Shown piece by piece: positions 1-8,632 of a stretch of 64,000 bases of DNA (the first letter of the stretch is position 1; every line of letters starts with the position of its first letter). The notes below the pieces were generated by a model. It was not told where the DNA came from. It saw only the letters and a program-made list of their open reading frames with translations, and ran no database searches. The position numbers were made by a program, and so were the translations under genes. This stretch comes from Galbibacter sp048266365 (GTDB taxonomy: Bacteria; Bacteroidota; Bacteroidia; Flavobacteriales; Flavobacteriaceae). The stretch covers positions 1-64,000 of the forward strand of contig NZ_JBLWZP010000004.1 of the NCBI RefSeq assembly GCF_048266365.1, written 5' to 3'.

Positions 1-520
1 TCAATTTCATAGTACAAAGTTCATAAAAGTTGCTACATGATTACCAGTCAATAAAAAATAGTTATTAACAAAAAGGGATTACTGCTTTGTTCCCATCCAC
101 TAAAGATCAATGGGTTTGCGCAGTAAGTTTATGAACTTTTAAAACCATTAAAATAGAAAAGAAGTCCTGTTTCAGTATTTTTTATATGAATGACTCTATT
201 GGTTTCTTAATCCATATTGCTGCGCATGTAAAACACTTCTTTTCAGAGGACTTCAATCTTCTCACGTTTCCCTCAAAATGCGTGTGACAGGCTTCCTCGC
301 TTCTGAATTCGGCCGTAAAATTAATGATTTTAAAACCTTTTTTTTGTGTCTAAGACACGCTGAATTTAAGATTTGAAGTGGTCGGAGATATGCCATAAGT
401 ATCTTTAGATTTTCTTATAGAGAAATATTCCTTTCTTCTATTTCATTAGAAAAAGTTTGTATAAAAACGAAATTTGCAGTATTATTTCACTCAAAATCAA
501 AACCCTACAAAATTTATTTT
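1..520. other. Gene-less left edge
   Basis: I see no convincing coding region in this stretch on either strand. It is AT-rich and has a 12-base inverted repeat (AAAGTTCATAAA at 16-27 and its complement at 128-139) enclosing about 100 bases. The last 100 bases presumably carry the promoter of the channel gene at 521, but I could not find a clean TAnnTTTG box. No tRNA-like cloverleaf was seen. Confidence 0.5.
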
Positions 521-1624
521 ATGAAATTAGAGCAAGCTGCGTCATCCCTCCTTATCTTTTGTTTTTGTTTTTTTTCTGTAGCCAGACTTCAAGCACAGGA
601 TACAAAAACAGATAGCCTCACAACGATTCAACTGCGCGTTGGGGTTGCTGGAAATGAGCCCTTTGTGTTTCCTGAAAACTCATCCACCAAAGGTATTGCT
701 TTAGATGTATGGGAAGACTTAGCGCTTATGAAATCCTTGGACTACACTTATACATATTTCACTACTGTTGAAGATGCTTTATACGCGTTAAACAGAGGCA
801 AATTGGACATCGTCGTTGGCCCTATAAGTATAACCTCACAGCGACTTGAGAATATGCGGTTTTCACAACCGTTTTACAATTCAAGTTTGGCCATCGTCTC
901 ACGAGTTGATGACCCTACGCTGTGGCAGAAAGTCAAACCTCTTTTTAGTATGAAATTACTGCTTGCAGTTGGAGTTTTTCTTGTTATTTTGGCTGTTGTT
1001 GGTACATTATTATGGTTAGCGGAACGAAAAAAATCACCAGAGCAGTTTTCTTCTAACATTGTTAGTGGGATTGGTACGGGGATGTGGCTAGCCATAGTAA
1101 CTATGAGTACTACGGGGTATGGAGATAAGGCGCCCATTACCTTAATGGGACGGATAATTGCTGGGAGCTGGATGATTATTTCGATCATCTTTGCGACATC
1201 CATGGTGGCAGGTATTGCTAGTACCCTTACTTTATCTTATTTAGAAACTTCTACATTTTCCAATATTGAGCAATTGTCCGGCCGTAAAGTGGCCACTATT
1301 TCTGCCTCGCCAGCCGAAGACTTTCTTAATGAGCATCAAGCTAAAATTACGGGGGTGGACAATCTTTTAGATGCCATGACAAAATTGAATAATAAAGAGG
1401 TGGATGCTGTAGTCTATGACCGACCCCAACTATTATATTACATGAAAAATCACAAGGACGAAGACTTGTATTTAGCCAAGGCCGAATACTTTAGACAAGG
1501 CTACGGTTATGCGTTTCCTGTTAATTCGTCATTTACCTCTGTTGTAAATAGAGGATTATTGGAACTGGCAGAAGAAAGTGAAACCGTAAATATTGTTGAG
1601 CATTATTTGGAAAAGGACCAATAA
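521..1624 (+). CDS. Glutamate-receptor-like potassium channel (GluR0 type)
   Basis: Predicted ligand-gated K+ channel of the prokaryotic ionotropic glutamate receptor (GluR0) type in the inner membrane. A signal peptide (about 1-26) is followed by the first half of a periplasmic amino-acid-binding domain (about 35-140, with the ITSQR segment whose Arg108 is placed to bind an alpha-carboxylate). Then come a membrane helix (about 145-167), a pore loop with the K+ selectivity filter TTGYGD (197-202), a second membrane helix (about 209-240) and the second half of the binding domain (about 247-360). This S1-TM-pore-TM-S2 order is diagnostic. The 367-residue length fits a GluR0 subunit, which works as a tetramer. 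The ligand cannot be read from sequence. It stands alone, with no operon partner. Confidence 0.88.
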   Translation: MKLEQAASSLLIFCFCFFSVARLQAQDTKTDSLTTIQLRVGVAGNEPFVFPENSSTKGIALDVWEDLALMKSLDYTYTYFTTVEDALYALNRGKLDIVVGPISITSQRLENMRFSQPFYNSSLAIVSRVDDPTLWQKVKPLFSMKLLLAVGVFLVILAVVGTLLWLAERKKSPEQFSSNIVSGIGTGMWLAIVTMSTTGYGDKAPITLMGRIIAGSWMIISIIFATSMVAGIASTLTLSYLETSTFSNIEQLSGRKVATISASPAEDFLNEHQAKITGVDNLLDAMTKLNNKEVDAVVYDRPQLLYYMKNHKDEDLYLAKAEYFRQGYGYAFPVNSSFTSVVNRGLLELAEESETVNIVEHYLEKDQ

Positions 1625-1783
1625 AACCAGCGGTGTCAGGTTAAAAAAAGAAATGTCCGCCACCTAACCAAAATAACATCCAATATTATCATGATTCTCA
1701 AGACCGTTGTGCACTTCAATATCTAGTATTTGATTTTCAGAATGCCCTTAATTACTTGAATACTAAAATAATTGGTAATTTAC
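1625..1783. other. Intergenic stretch before the queA leader
   Basis: No gene or clear structured element seen between the channel gene and the promoter of the queA leader. It presumably contains the 3' end of the channel transcript. Confidence 0.4.
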
Positions 1784-1815
1784 TTGACAACGCCTATCTC
1801 GGGGTCGTATATTTG
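1784..1815 (+). promoter_or_regulatory. Promoter of the queA leader RNA
   Basis: TTG at 1784-1786, a 21-nt spacer and a perfect TATATTTG at 1808-1815 match the Bacteroidota sigma consensus (TTG / TAnnTTTG). It lies about 185 nt before the queA ATG, so transcription should start near 1820 and give a long leader. Confidence 0.7.
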
Positions 1816-1819
1816 CAGT

Positions 1820-1964
1820 TCGTAAAAATCTATTTGGTGAGTAAGGTTTTTACAACCAAACAAAAACACAGAATATTTAACGGATTTGAATCTATAATCA
1901 TTTAGAACGATTGCCGATTTTTCTATCCTCTTTTAGAGAGTGATAGTGTGTCGGTTTTTTTTTT
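1820..1964 (+). ncRNA. Candidate structured leader RNA or small RNA upstream of queA
   Basis: Between a good promoter and an intrinsic terminator, the RNA can fold into a 9-bp stem (1822-1830 with 1845-1853). Its loop segment TTTGGT (1833-1838) is complementary to ACCAAA (1855-1860), immediately 3' of the stem, which makes an H-type pseudoknot. AAAAATC (1824-1830) can instead pair with GATTTTT (1916-1922) at the base of the terminator, so two exclusive folds are possible. That is the design of a riboswitch or attenuator, here placed before a queuosine gene. It does not match the preQ1 consensus as I know it. It could equally be a free-standing small RNA. Confidence 0.45.
1914..1964 (+). terminator. 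Intrinsic terminator in the queA leader
   Basis: Nested stem: CCGA (1914-1917) pairs with TCGG (1951-1954), CTATC (1923-1927) with GATAG (1942-1946), and CTCT with AGAG inside. It is followed by a run of ten T (1955-1964). It ends 35 nt before the queA ATG. Confidence 0.65.
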
Positions 1965-1999
1965 GTGGTGAAGATAGGTTCTTTGAAAAAAACAAATAA

Positions 2000-3049
2000 A
2001 TGAAATTATCTAATTTTAGTTTTGAACTTCCTAAAGAATTATTAGCTGAATATCCGTCAGAGGATAGAGATGAGGCTCGTTTGATGGTCCTGAACCGCAA
2101 AGAGCAAACAATCGAGCATAAACTCTTTAAGGATGTGATTGATTATTTTGATGAAGGAGATGTTATGGTGTTAAATAACACCAAGGTTTTTCCAGCTAGA
2201 TTATTTGGTAATAAAGAAAAAACTGGTGCTCGTATTGAGGTGTTCTTACTTCGAGAACTTAACGAAGAGCAACGTCTTTGGGATGTGTTAGTTGATCCGG
2301 CAAGAAAAATTAGAATTGGAAATAAATTATATTTTGGAAGCGACGAGAGTCTTGTGGCTGAGGTTATAGATAACACCACTTCAAGAGGGCGTACACTTCG
2401 ATTCCTGTATGATGGATCTTATGAAGAGTTTAGAGGGAAATTAAATGAGTTAGGAGAAACACCATTGCCAAAATACATCAAAAGAGATGTTGAGCCAGAG
2501 GATGAGGAACGCTACCAAACTATATATGCAAAATCCGAAGGTGCTGTAGCGGCTCCTACTGCAGGGCTTCACTTTTCAAGACACTTATTAAAACGCTTGG
2601 AGATTAAAGGGATTGATTTTGCAGAGTTAACTCTACACGTTGGTTTGGGTACTTTTAACCCTGTTGAGGTTGAAGACTTATCTAAACACAAGATGGATAG
2701 TGAAGAGTTGTTTATTGATGCAAAAGCAGCTTCAATTGTAAACAACGCTAAAAAGGAAAAAAGAAGAATTTGTGCCATTGGTACCACTGCGATGAGGGGG
2801 TTGGAGAGCTCAGTATCTTCAAACCATATGCTGAACCCTTATGAAGGTTGGACCAATAAATTTATCTTCCCTCCATATGACTTTAGTATTGCTAACTGTA
2901 TGATTACAAACTTCCATACACCAAAATCTACTCTGTTGATGATGATTTCTGCTTTTGCAGGTCATGACTTTGTTATGAAGGCTTATAAAGAGGCGATCAA
3001 AGAAGAGTATAAGTTCTACTCATACGGAGATGCTATGTTGATAATATAA
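2000..3049 (+). CDS. queA: S-adenosylmethionine:tRNA ribosyltransferase-isomerase QueA
   Basis: Cytoplasmic enzyme that transfers and isomerises the ribosyl moiety of S-adenosylmethionine onto preQ1-modified tRNA, giving epoxyqueuosine, the penultimate step of queuosine synthesis. The 349-residue length is normal for the family. Recognisable family segments are the N-terminal FELPKELLAEYP, VMVLNNTKVFPARL (about 56-69), EGAVAAPTAGLHFS, LTLHVGLGTF and the C-terminal NFHTPKSTLLMMISAFAG. The long leader with a terminator suggests regulation by attenuation. A terminator follows at 3085-3117, so it is probably transcribed alone. Confidence 0.96.
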   Translation: MKLSNFSFELPKELLAEYPSEDRDEARLMVLNRKEQTIEHKLFKDVIDYFDEGDVMVLNNTKVFPARLFGNKEKTGARIEVFLLRELNEEQRLWDVLVDPARKIRIGNKLYFGSDESLVAEVIDNTTSRGRTLRFLYDGSYEEFRGKLNELGETPLPKYIKRDVEPEDEERYQTIYAKSEGAVAAPTAGLHFSRHLLKRLEIKGIDFAELTLHVGLGTFNPVEVEDLSKHKMDSEELFIDAKAASIVNNAKKEKRRICAIGTTAMRGLESSVSSNHMLNPYEGWTNKFIFPPYDFSIANCMITNFHTPKSTLLMMISAFAGHDFVMKAYKEAIKEEYKFYSYGDAMLII

Positions 3050-3084
3050 GGCATCATTGGAAGTTTAAAAATAACATTGAATAC

Positions 3085-3117
3085 AAAGAGTCCCGCTTGA
3101 TTCAAGTGGGACTTTTT
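3085..3117 (+). terminator. Intrinsic terminator after queA
   Basis: A 15-bp stem with two G-U pairs (3085-3099 with 3103-3117) and a 3-nt loop. The 3' arm ends in five T and the following bases are A/T-rich. Confidence 0.8.
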
Positions 3118-3192
3118 AAAATAAAACAACAGTTTAAGATTCAAGGACATCAAGAGAAACTTGACTTAACCCAAGAATCCTAATTGATACCG

Positions 3193-3200
3193 TATCTTTG
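3193..3200 (+). promoter_or_regulatory. -7 box of rlmN, 4 nt from the start codon
   Basis: TATCTTTG is a perfect TAnnTTTG match and ends 4 nt before the rlmN ATG at 3205, so the transcript should be leaderless or nearly so. No good -33 box is seen at the right spacing. Confidence 0.5.
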
Positions 3201-3204
3201 TAGC

Positions 3205-4248
3205 ATGCAAAATTCGAAAAAAGACATACGCGCACTGACCAAGGAACAACTCCGAGAATTCTTTGTATCAAAAGGAGATAAAGCATTTCGTGGGAATCAA
3301 GTGTATGAATGGTTGTGGGGGAAGGCCTGTTATTCGTTTGAGGATATGACCAATCTTTCGAAACAAACCAGGCAGCTCTTAGATGAGAATTTTGTCATTA
3401 ACCACATTCGAGTGGATCAAATGCAACGAAGTTCAGACGGGACCATTAAAAATGCCGTTCAACTTCACGATGGGTTAGTCGTGGAGTCCGTACTTATTCC
3501 TACCTCAAGTAGAACTACAGCTTGTGTTTCGAGTCAAGTAGGTTGTAGTTTAGACTGTAAGTTTTGCGCCACTGCAAAGCTTAAAAGAATGCGAAATTTA
3601 AACCCAGATGAGATCTATGATCAGGTGGTGGCCATTGATAATGAAAGCCGTTTGTATTTTGATCGTCCACTTTCCAATATTGTTTTTATGGGAATGGGAG
3701 AGCCACTAATGAACTTCAACAATGTGTTATTGGCTATTGATAAAATAACAGATCCAGAAGGTTTAGGAATGTCTCCTAAGCGAATTACGGTTTCGACTTC
3801 AGGAGTTCCGAAGATGATCAAAAAACTGGCAGACGATCAGGTGAAATTTAAATTAGCAGTCTCATTACACTCTGCTATTGATGAAGTGAGAACCAGTATT
3901 ATGCCGTTTAACGCTACCTTTCCTTTAAAAGACTTAAGAGAAGCTCTTGAATATTGGTATCAGCAAACCAAGAGTAGAATTACCTACGAATACGTGGTAT
4001 GGAAAGGAATTAACGATCGACAAAAAGACGTAGATGCACTTGTGCAGTTTTGCAAATTCGCACCTTCTAAAGTCAATTTAATCGAATACAATCCCATTGG
4101 GGATGATATGTTTGAACAAGCTGAAGAAAGTGCTATAAAGATGTATCAAGACACTTTGGAACGCAATAATATCACGGTCACAGTGAGAAGATCCAGAGGA
4201 AAGGATATCGATGCAGCATGTGGTCAATTAGCTAATAAAATAGCATAA
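3205..4248 (+). CDS. rlmN: Dual-specificity 23S rRNA/tRNA adenine-C2 methyltransferase RlmN
   Basis: Radical-SAM enzyme that methylates C2 of A2503 in 23S rRNA and A37 in some tRNAs. It shows the CSLDCKFC iron-sulfur cluster motif, an upstream SSQVGC segment, and the C-terminal DAACGQL carrying the cysteine that forms the protein-substrate adduct. The usual start is the ATG at 3205, giving 347 residues. An in-frame TTG at 3184 lies upstream of the -7 box and is rejected. It sits between queA and a polyprenyl synthetase with its own promoter. Confidence 0.96.
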   Translation: MQNSKKDIRALTKEQLREFFVSKGDKAFRGNQVYEWLWGKACYSFEDMTNLSKQTRQLLDENFVINHIRVDQMQRSSDGTIKNAVQLHDGLVVESVLIPTSSRTTACVSSQVGCSLDCKFCATAKLKRMRNLNPDEIYDQVVAIDNESRLYFDRPLSNIVFMGMGEPLMNFNNVLLAIDKITDPEGLGMSPKRITVSTSGVPKMIKKLADDQVKFKLAVSLHSAIDEVRTSIMPFNATFPLKDLREALEYWYQQTKSRITYEYVVWKGINDRQKDVDALVQFCKFAPSKVNLIEYNPIGDDMFEQAEESAIKMYQDTLERNNITVTVRRSRGKDIDAACGQLANKIA

Positions 4249-4313
4249 GTAAAGTGCTTAACAAATAATTAGTTTAAAAAGCACCTAAGTTTTTAATCCA
4301 CTTAATATAATAT

Positions 4314-4321
4314 TACCTTTA
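4314..4321 (+). promoter_or_regulatory. Probable -7 box of the polyprenyl synthetase
   Basis: TACCTTTA differs from TAnnTTTG only at the last base and ends 8 nt before the ATG at 4330. It is also consistent with a very short leader. Confidence 0.4.
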
Positions 4322-4329
4322 CACTTTCT

Positions 4330-5307
4330 ATGAAAGTAGTAGAACAAATTAAAGACCCGATCCGCCAAGAGATGGAACTTTTTGAAAAGAAGTTCCACGA
4401 TGCTATGTCTTCTAAAGTGGCGTTGCTCAATCGCATTACTTATTATATTGTTAACCGAAAAGGGAAGCAAATGCGACCCATGTTCGTTTTTCTGGTTGCC
4501 AAAATGATTTCAAAAGGGAGTGTGAATGAACGTACTTACAGAGGAGCTGCGGTTATAGAACTTATTCACACCGCTACATTGGTTCACGATGATGTGGTTG
4601 ATGATAGTAACCGACGCCGTGGATTTTTCTCAATTAATGCCTTGTGGAAAAATAAAATTGCGGTTTTGGTAGGTGATTATTTATTGTCCAAAGGCTTATT
4701 GCTTTCCATCGACAACGGGGATTTCGATCTGTTAAGAATTATCTCAGTAGCTGTTAGAGAGATGAGTGAAGGCGAGCTGTTGCAGATTGAAAAAGCTAGA
4801 AGACTTGACATTACCGAAGAGGTGTATTACGAAATCATACGACAGAAAACTGCTACGCTGATTGCGGCTTGCTGTAGTCTAGGAGCTTGTTCCGTCGCTC
4901 CAGAATCCGATCAGGTTGAGAAGATGCGGAAATTTGGTGAGTTGATTGGAATGGCCTTTCAGGTCAAGGACGATTTATTCGATTATACCGATGGTCCAAT
5001 TGGAAAACCTACCGGGATTGATATTAAAGAACAGAAAATGACCCTACCTCTTATTTATGCTTTAAACCAAAGTGATAAAAAGGAGCGGAAATGGCTTATT
5101 AACTCTGTTAAAAGATATAATAAGGACAAGAAAAGAGTCCGTGAGGTCATACAGTTTGTAAAGCAAAAGGGTGGTATGGAGTACGCAGAGGGCAAGATGG
5201 TGAATTTCCAAAAACAAGCACTCGACATCCTTGAAGAATTTGAAGACTCCTCATACAAAGCCTCGTTAAAACAGATGGTGAATTACGTGATTCAGCGAAA
5301 AAAATAG
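4330..5307 (+). CDS. Trans-polyprenyl diphosphate synthase (quinone side chain)
   Basis: Class I isoprenyl diphosphate synthase, 325 residues, that condenses isopentenyl diphosphate onto an allylic primer to make the side chain of menaquinone. Seen in sequence: GKQMRPMFVFLVAKM, the first aspartate-rich motif LVHDDVVDDSNRRRG (about 90-104), and the second one VKDDLFDYTDGPIGKPTGIDI with the downstream KMTLPLIYAL. There are no bulky residues that would let me assign chain length. In related genomes this gene also lies next to rlmN and dnaG. Octaprenyl or hexaprenyl synthase are the likely alternatives. Confidence 0.92.
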   Translation: MKVVEQIKDPIRQEMELFEKKFHDAMSSKVALLNRITYYIVNRKGKQMRPMFVFLVAKMISKGSVNERTYRGAAVIELIHTATLVHDDVVDDSNRRRGFFSINALWKNKIAVLVGDYLLSKGLLLSIDNGDFDLLRIISVAVREMSEGELLQIEKARRLDITEEVYYEIIRQKTATLIAACCSLGACSVAPESDQVEKMRKFGELIGMAFQVKDDLFDYTDGPIGKPTGIDIKEQKMTLPLIYALNQSDKKERKWLINSVKRYNKDKKRVREVIQFVKQKGGMEYAEGKMVNFQKQALDILEEFEDSSYKASLKQMVNYVIQRKK

Positions 5308-5369
5308 TATTTTTCACTGATGATGATTCATCAACTTACCGTATTTTTAAAGTTTAAAACCATTTTAAA

Positions 5370-7373
5370 TTGATATCCAAAAGCACCATAGATAAAGTTT
5401 TTGAAATCTCCCGAGTTGAGGAGGTTATTGGTGATTTTGTACAATTAAAAAAATCAGGATCCAATTACAAAGGGCTCAGTCCATTTACCGATGAGCGTAC
5501 ACCGAGTTTTATGGTGTCTCCTGTAAAGCAGATTTGGAAAGACTTTAGTAGTGGAAAAGGAGGAAACGTAGTGGCTTTTGTGATGGAACACGAACATTAC
5601 ACCTATCCTGAAGCTATTAGATATCTAGCTCGAAAATACAATATCGAAATTGAAGAAACCGAGCAAAGTGAAGAGTCTAAGGAAAAGACCAACGAGCGCG
5701 AGAGTATGTATCTTGTTTCTGAATTTGCTCAGGATTACTTTCAAGATATTTTGAAAAACACAGAGCCCGGAAAGGCTATTGGTGGCACCTATTTTATAGA
5801 ACGTGGATTTACAGAGAAAACCATAGAAACTTTTAAGCTCGGTTATTGTCTGGATCAATGGGACGGTTTTACAAAGGCAGCAATACTGAAGGGCTATAAA
5901 CTGGAGTTTTTAGAGAAGACAGGACTTACCATTGTTAAAGAAAAGCAGGGCGGCGAACAGAAACGAATGTTTGATCGTTTTAAAGGACGTGTAATGTTCC
6001 CGATACACTCTTTGAGTGGTCGTGTATTGGGTTTTGGTGGACGTATTTTAACTTCAGATAAGAGAGCAGCCAAGTATCTGAATTCTCCTGAGAGTGATAT
6101 CTACCATAAGAGCAAAGTATTATACGGAATTTATCAAGCCAAGCAGACTATTGCTAAAGAGGATAATTGTTATTTGGTTGAAGGGTACACTGATGTGATT
6201 CAATTCCATCAAACTGGAGTTGAAAATGTGGTCTCTTCCAGTGGTACAGCCTTGACTTCTGAACAAATTAGGTTGATCAGTAGGTTGACTAAAAATATTA
6301 CGGTCTTATTCGATGGTGATCAAGCAGGAATACGCGCATCTATACGTGGAATTGACCTGATTTTAGAACAAGGAATGAACGTTAAGATTTGCACCTTCCC
6401 AGAGGGTGAAGATCCTGATAGTTTTGCCAAGAGCCACAGCGAATCAGAATTGAAGGAATTTCTTGAAGAAAACGCTACTGATTTTATACAGTTTAAAGCC
6501 TCACTTCTAGCCAAGGATTCTCAGAATGATCCCATTAAAAAGGCGGAAACGATTCGTGATATTATCAATAGTATTTTTAAGATTCCAGACCGCATTCAAC
6601 AAGAAGTTTATATTCAGGAATGTGCCAGAATCATGGATATTTCTGAAGCTGTGCTTTACAGTACCCTAGCCCAAATGGGAAGAAAGGAGGTTGCAGATGC
6701 GGATAGAGACTATCGAAAACAGCGGCAGCAAGAGACCATGAATGTGGTGAAGACACCTCAGGATGGGGTCGGTCGAAAAATCAATCTTCTCGATGAATTA
6801 GAGAAAAACATAATTGCAATCTTACTTTTTTACGGCTCATTAGAAGAGAAGTTCAGCGATACGGTATTGCAGGAAAATGAAGAAGGAGAAGTTATTGAAC
6901 AAGATGTCCATATGGACTTAAAGGTATATGAGAAAGTCTTTCTTGAATTACAGGCCGATGAAATTGAATTCACAAATACGGCATTTCATGAGATCTATAC
7001 CAGTCTTATTGAAATTTATAATAGGGAAGGAGATATCCAAGTTGATAAATTCCAGCAATTACTGACTCAAGAACAGAGTAAGCTTGTGGTGGATATATTG
7101 ATGAATGAGGAAAAATACAGCCTGTCCAATTGGGAAAGCAAAGACATTCTAGTTAAGACCAAAGAGATGTCAGTAGGATTATTGGTCTTTCAGACTATCG
7201 CTATGTTACGCCTTAAATTACTCAATAATCTAGTTGATCAAGTACATACTGAAATTGGGGCAAATAACAATGCTACTGCCCAACAACTAGAGGACATCAA
7301 AAATTACTGGGAGCTACGTAAAATGCTCTCGTATAAATTTGGGTTGGTCACCAATACGACATTCTACAGTTAG
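5370..7373 (+). CDS. dnaG: DNA primase DnaG with a degenerate zinc finger
   Basis: Makes the RNA primers for chromosome replication. It starts at a TTG codon (MISKSTIDKVFE is the expected N-terminus and no ATG fits). The RNA polymerase core is intact, with MFDRFKGRVMFPI and the Toprim signatures YLVEGYTDVI and VLFDGDQAGIRAS. The N-terminal CHC2 zinc-ribbon fold is recognisable, but all four ligands are replaced: Ser37 and Thr40 stand where CPFH is expected, and Asp58 and Ser61 stand where KCFGC is expected. From memory other Flavobacteriia share this, so it is probably a lineage trait and not damage. The C-terminal helicase-binding region (about 440-667) is present. Confidence 0.95.
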   Translation: MISKSTIDKVFEISRVEEVIGDFVQLKKSGSNYKGLSPFTDERTPSFMVSPVKQIWKDFSSGKGGNVVAFVMEHEHYTYPEAIRYLARKYNIEIEETEQSEESKEKTNERESMYLVSEFAQDYFQDILKNTEPGKAIGGTYFIERGFTEKTIETFKLGYCLDQWDGFTKAAILKGYKLEFLEKTGLTIVKEKQGGEQKRMFDRFKGRVMFPIHSLSGRVLGFGGRILTSDKRAAKYLNSPESDIYHKSKVLYGIYQAKQTIAKEDNCYLVEGYTDVIQFHQTGVENVVSSSGTALTSEQIRLISRLTKNITVLFDGDQAGIRASIRGIDLILEQGMNVKICTFPEGEDPDSFAKSHSESELKEFLEENATDFIQFKASLLAKDSQNDPIKKAETIRDIINSIFKIPDRIQQEVYIQECARIMDISEAVLYSTLAQMGRKEVADADRDYRKQRQQETMNVVKTPQDGVGRKINLLDELEKNIIAILLFYGSLEEKFSDTVLQENEEGEVIEQDVHMDLKVYEKVFLELQADEIEFTNTAFHEIYTSLIEIYNREGDIQVDKFQQLLTQEQSKLVVDILMNEEKYSLSNWESKDILVKTKEMSVGLLVFQTIAMLRLKLLNNLVDQVHTEIGANNNATAQQLEDIKNYWELRKMLSYKFGLVTNTTFYS

Positions 7374-7561
7374 GTTTCCAATGTTTCAATTGGATGTCTA
7401 CATTTATCTCAATTTATTTAAGTATTCTCTTTGCGAAAACTTCGTAGTTTCTAGATACATACAAAGCCTTTATACCTTTTAAAGACAGTCTCTCGGAGTT
7501 GAAGATTCCTATGCGAATTGGTCCTTAAGAATCAATCATTCTTGGATAGTTCCAGTCAATA

Positions 7562-8632
7562 CTACAGCTTTATTGGTTCAGCCATATAATCCTTAATTCC
7601 TTTTTCTAATTCAAATAGAATTAAAATTGTTGGTGCAACTCCAGTGGTGTACAATTGTTCTTTAGAGGTGATTTCTCCTAATGGTTTAACTCCTTTACCA
7701 AATGCTATAAACCAAACTTCTCTTGCATTTTCTATATCGCTTCCGTGGCTTTTCCACTCTTCCAAAGGCTCAGTTCCTCTACCATGATCTGTAGTAATTA
7801 GAACAGTCGTTTGCCCTTTATAAAAAGGGTTCCCTTCTATGAATTCCCACAAATCTTCTATAAAAAAGTCTGTGGTTTGAGCTGAATTTAAATAAGCAGA
7901 ATAATCACCGTCATGAGCAAAGTCATCAGTTTCCCCATAGGCGATGTGTATCAAGTTTGGATGATGCTTCTTCATGGTTTCTATAGCGTAATGATGGGTG
8001 AATGCATCCAATCGCACACTTGACCATGGGCTTGGTATTTGAGATTGTAACTCGTTAAGGAATTTTTCCTTATCCGTTAGGTTTTCTCCTTTCGCTGTTT
8101 CAAAACCAGCATTTACAGGGATTCCACTTCGCTCTTCGTTAATGATGAAAGGGAATACATCCCAACTACCAAACGCAAACACCTTATTTTTAAATTCAGG
8201 GATAGTATTGATTATTTCCAAAACAGTGGTGTTAGGATTGTTTTTTTTGGAGTTACTATTAATTCGCTTGTCGTCTGCTTTCCCAGTTAAAATTTCATTG
8301 TAGCCTGGGTATGAGAATAACATATTGTTGGTCAAGTCTACCTCACTCCCTAAGGTTCTATTGCCGTGAATTTGTCCTTCTTGTGCTATATGACTCCAAA
8401 CAAAAGGCATTAGGACTTTACGTCTTTCCTCTGGAGTATTGCGCCAGAATTTCTCTTTTAAAGCTTCACTGCCATGGTAGTCTTTGTTGGTTATTAATTT
8501 TTTGTCGGCACCAGTGAAAAGCTCCTGCCAACGCAGTCCATCCAGGGTAATTAATATTACTTTTTGATCTGTGTTTTGAGCCTTTAATAGAGGGCCAAGG
8601 CAAACGAGTATTATTAAAAGGATACGCTTCAT
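7562..8632 (-). CDS. Secreted alkaline-phosphatase-superfamily phosphoesterase
   Basis: 356 residues with a signal peptide (1-18, cut after LLKAQ). The alkaline phosphatase/NPP fold shows in ILITLDGLRWQELFTGA (first metal Asp, with the nucleophile likely Thr in FTGA), the metal-binding ETDDFAHDGDY and the second metal site ITTDHGRGTE. Family members hydrolyse phosphomonoesters, phosphodiesters or sulfates. The substrate cannot be fixed from sequence. It is convergent with dnaG and divergent from the SusC/SusD locus that starts 620 bp away. That locus holds two further phosphodiester enzymes, so a shared role is plausible. Confidence 0.82.
   Translation of the reverse strand: MKRILLIILVCLGPLLKAQNTDQKVILITLDGLRWQELFTGADKKLITNKDYHGSEALKEKFWRNTPEERRKVLMPFVWSHIAQEGQIHGNRTLGSEVDLTNNMLFSYPGYNEILTGKADDKRINSNSKKNNPNTTVLEIINTIPEFKNKVFAFGSWDVFPFIINEERSGIPVNAGFETAKGENLTDKEKFLNELQSQIPSPWSSVRLDAFTHHYAIETMKKHHPNLIHIAYGETDDFAHDGDYSAYLNSAQTTDFFIEDLWEFIEGNPFYKGQTTVLITTDHGRGTEPLEEWKSHGSDIENAREVWFIAFGKGVKPLGEITSKEQLYTTGVAPTILILFELEKGIKDYMAEPIKL

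Noticed and set aside
16..139. 12-bp inverted repeat at the left edge as mobile-element ends
   Set aside because: The arms are AT-rich and enclose only about 100 bases with no gene or target duplication seen, so chance is likely.
1820..1964. Leader RNA as a known preQ1 riboswitch
   Set aside because: It does not show the preQ1-I core sequence I know, and the pseudoknot stems have different lengths. It is left as an unassigned candidate.
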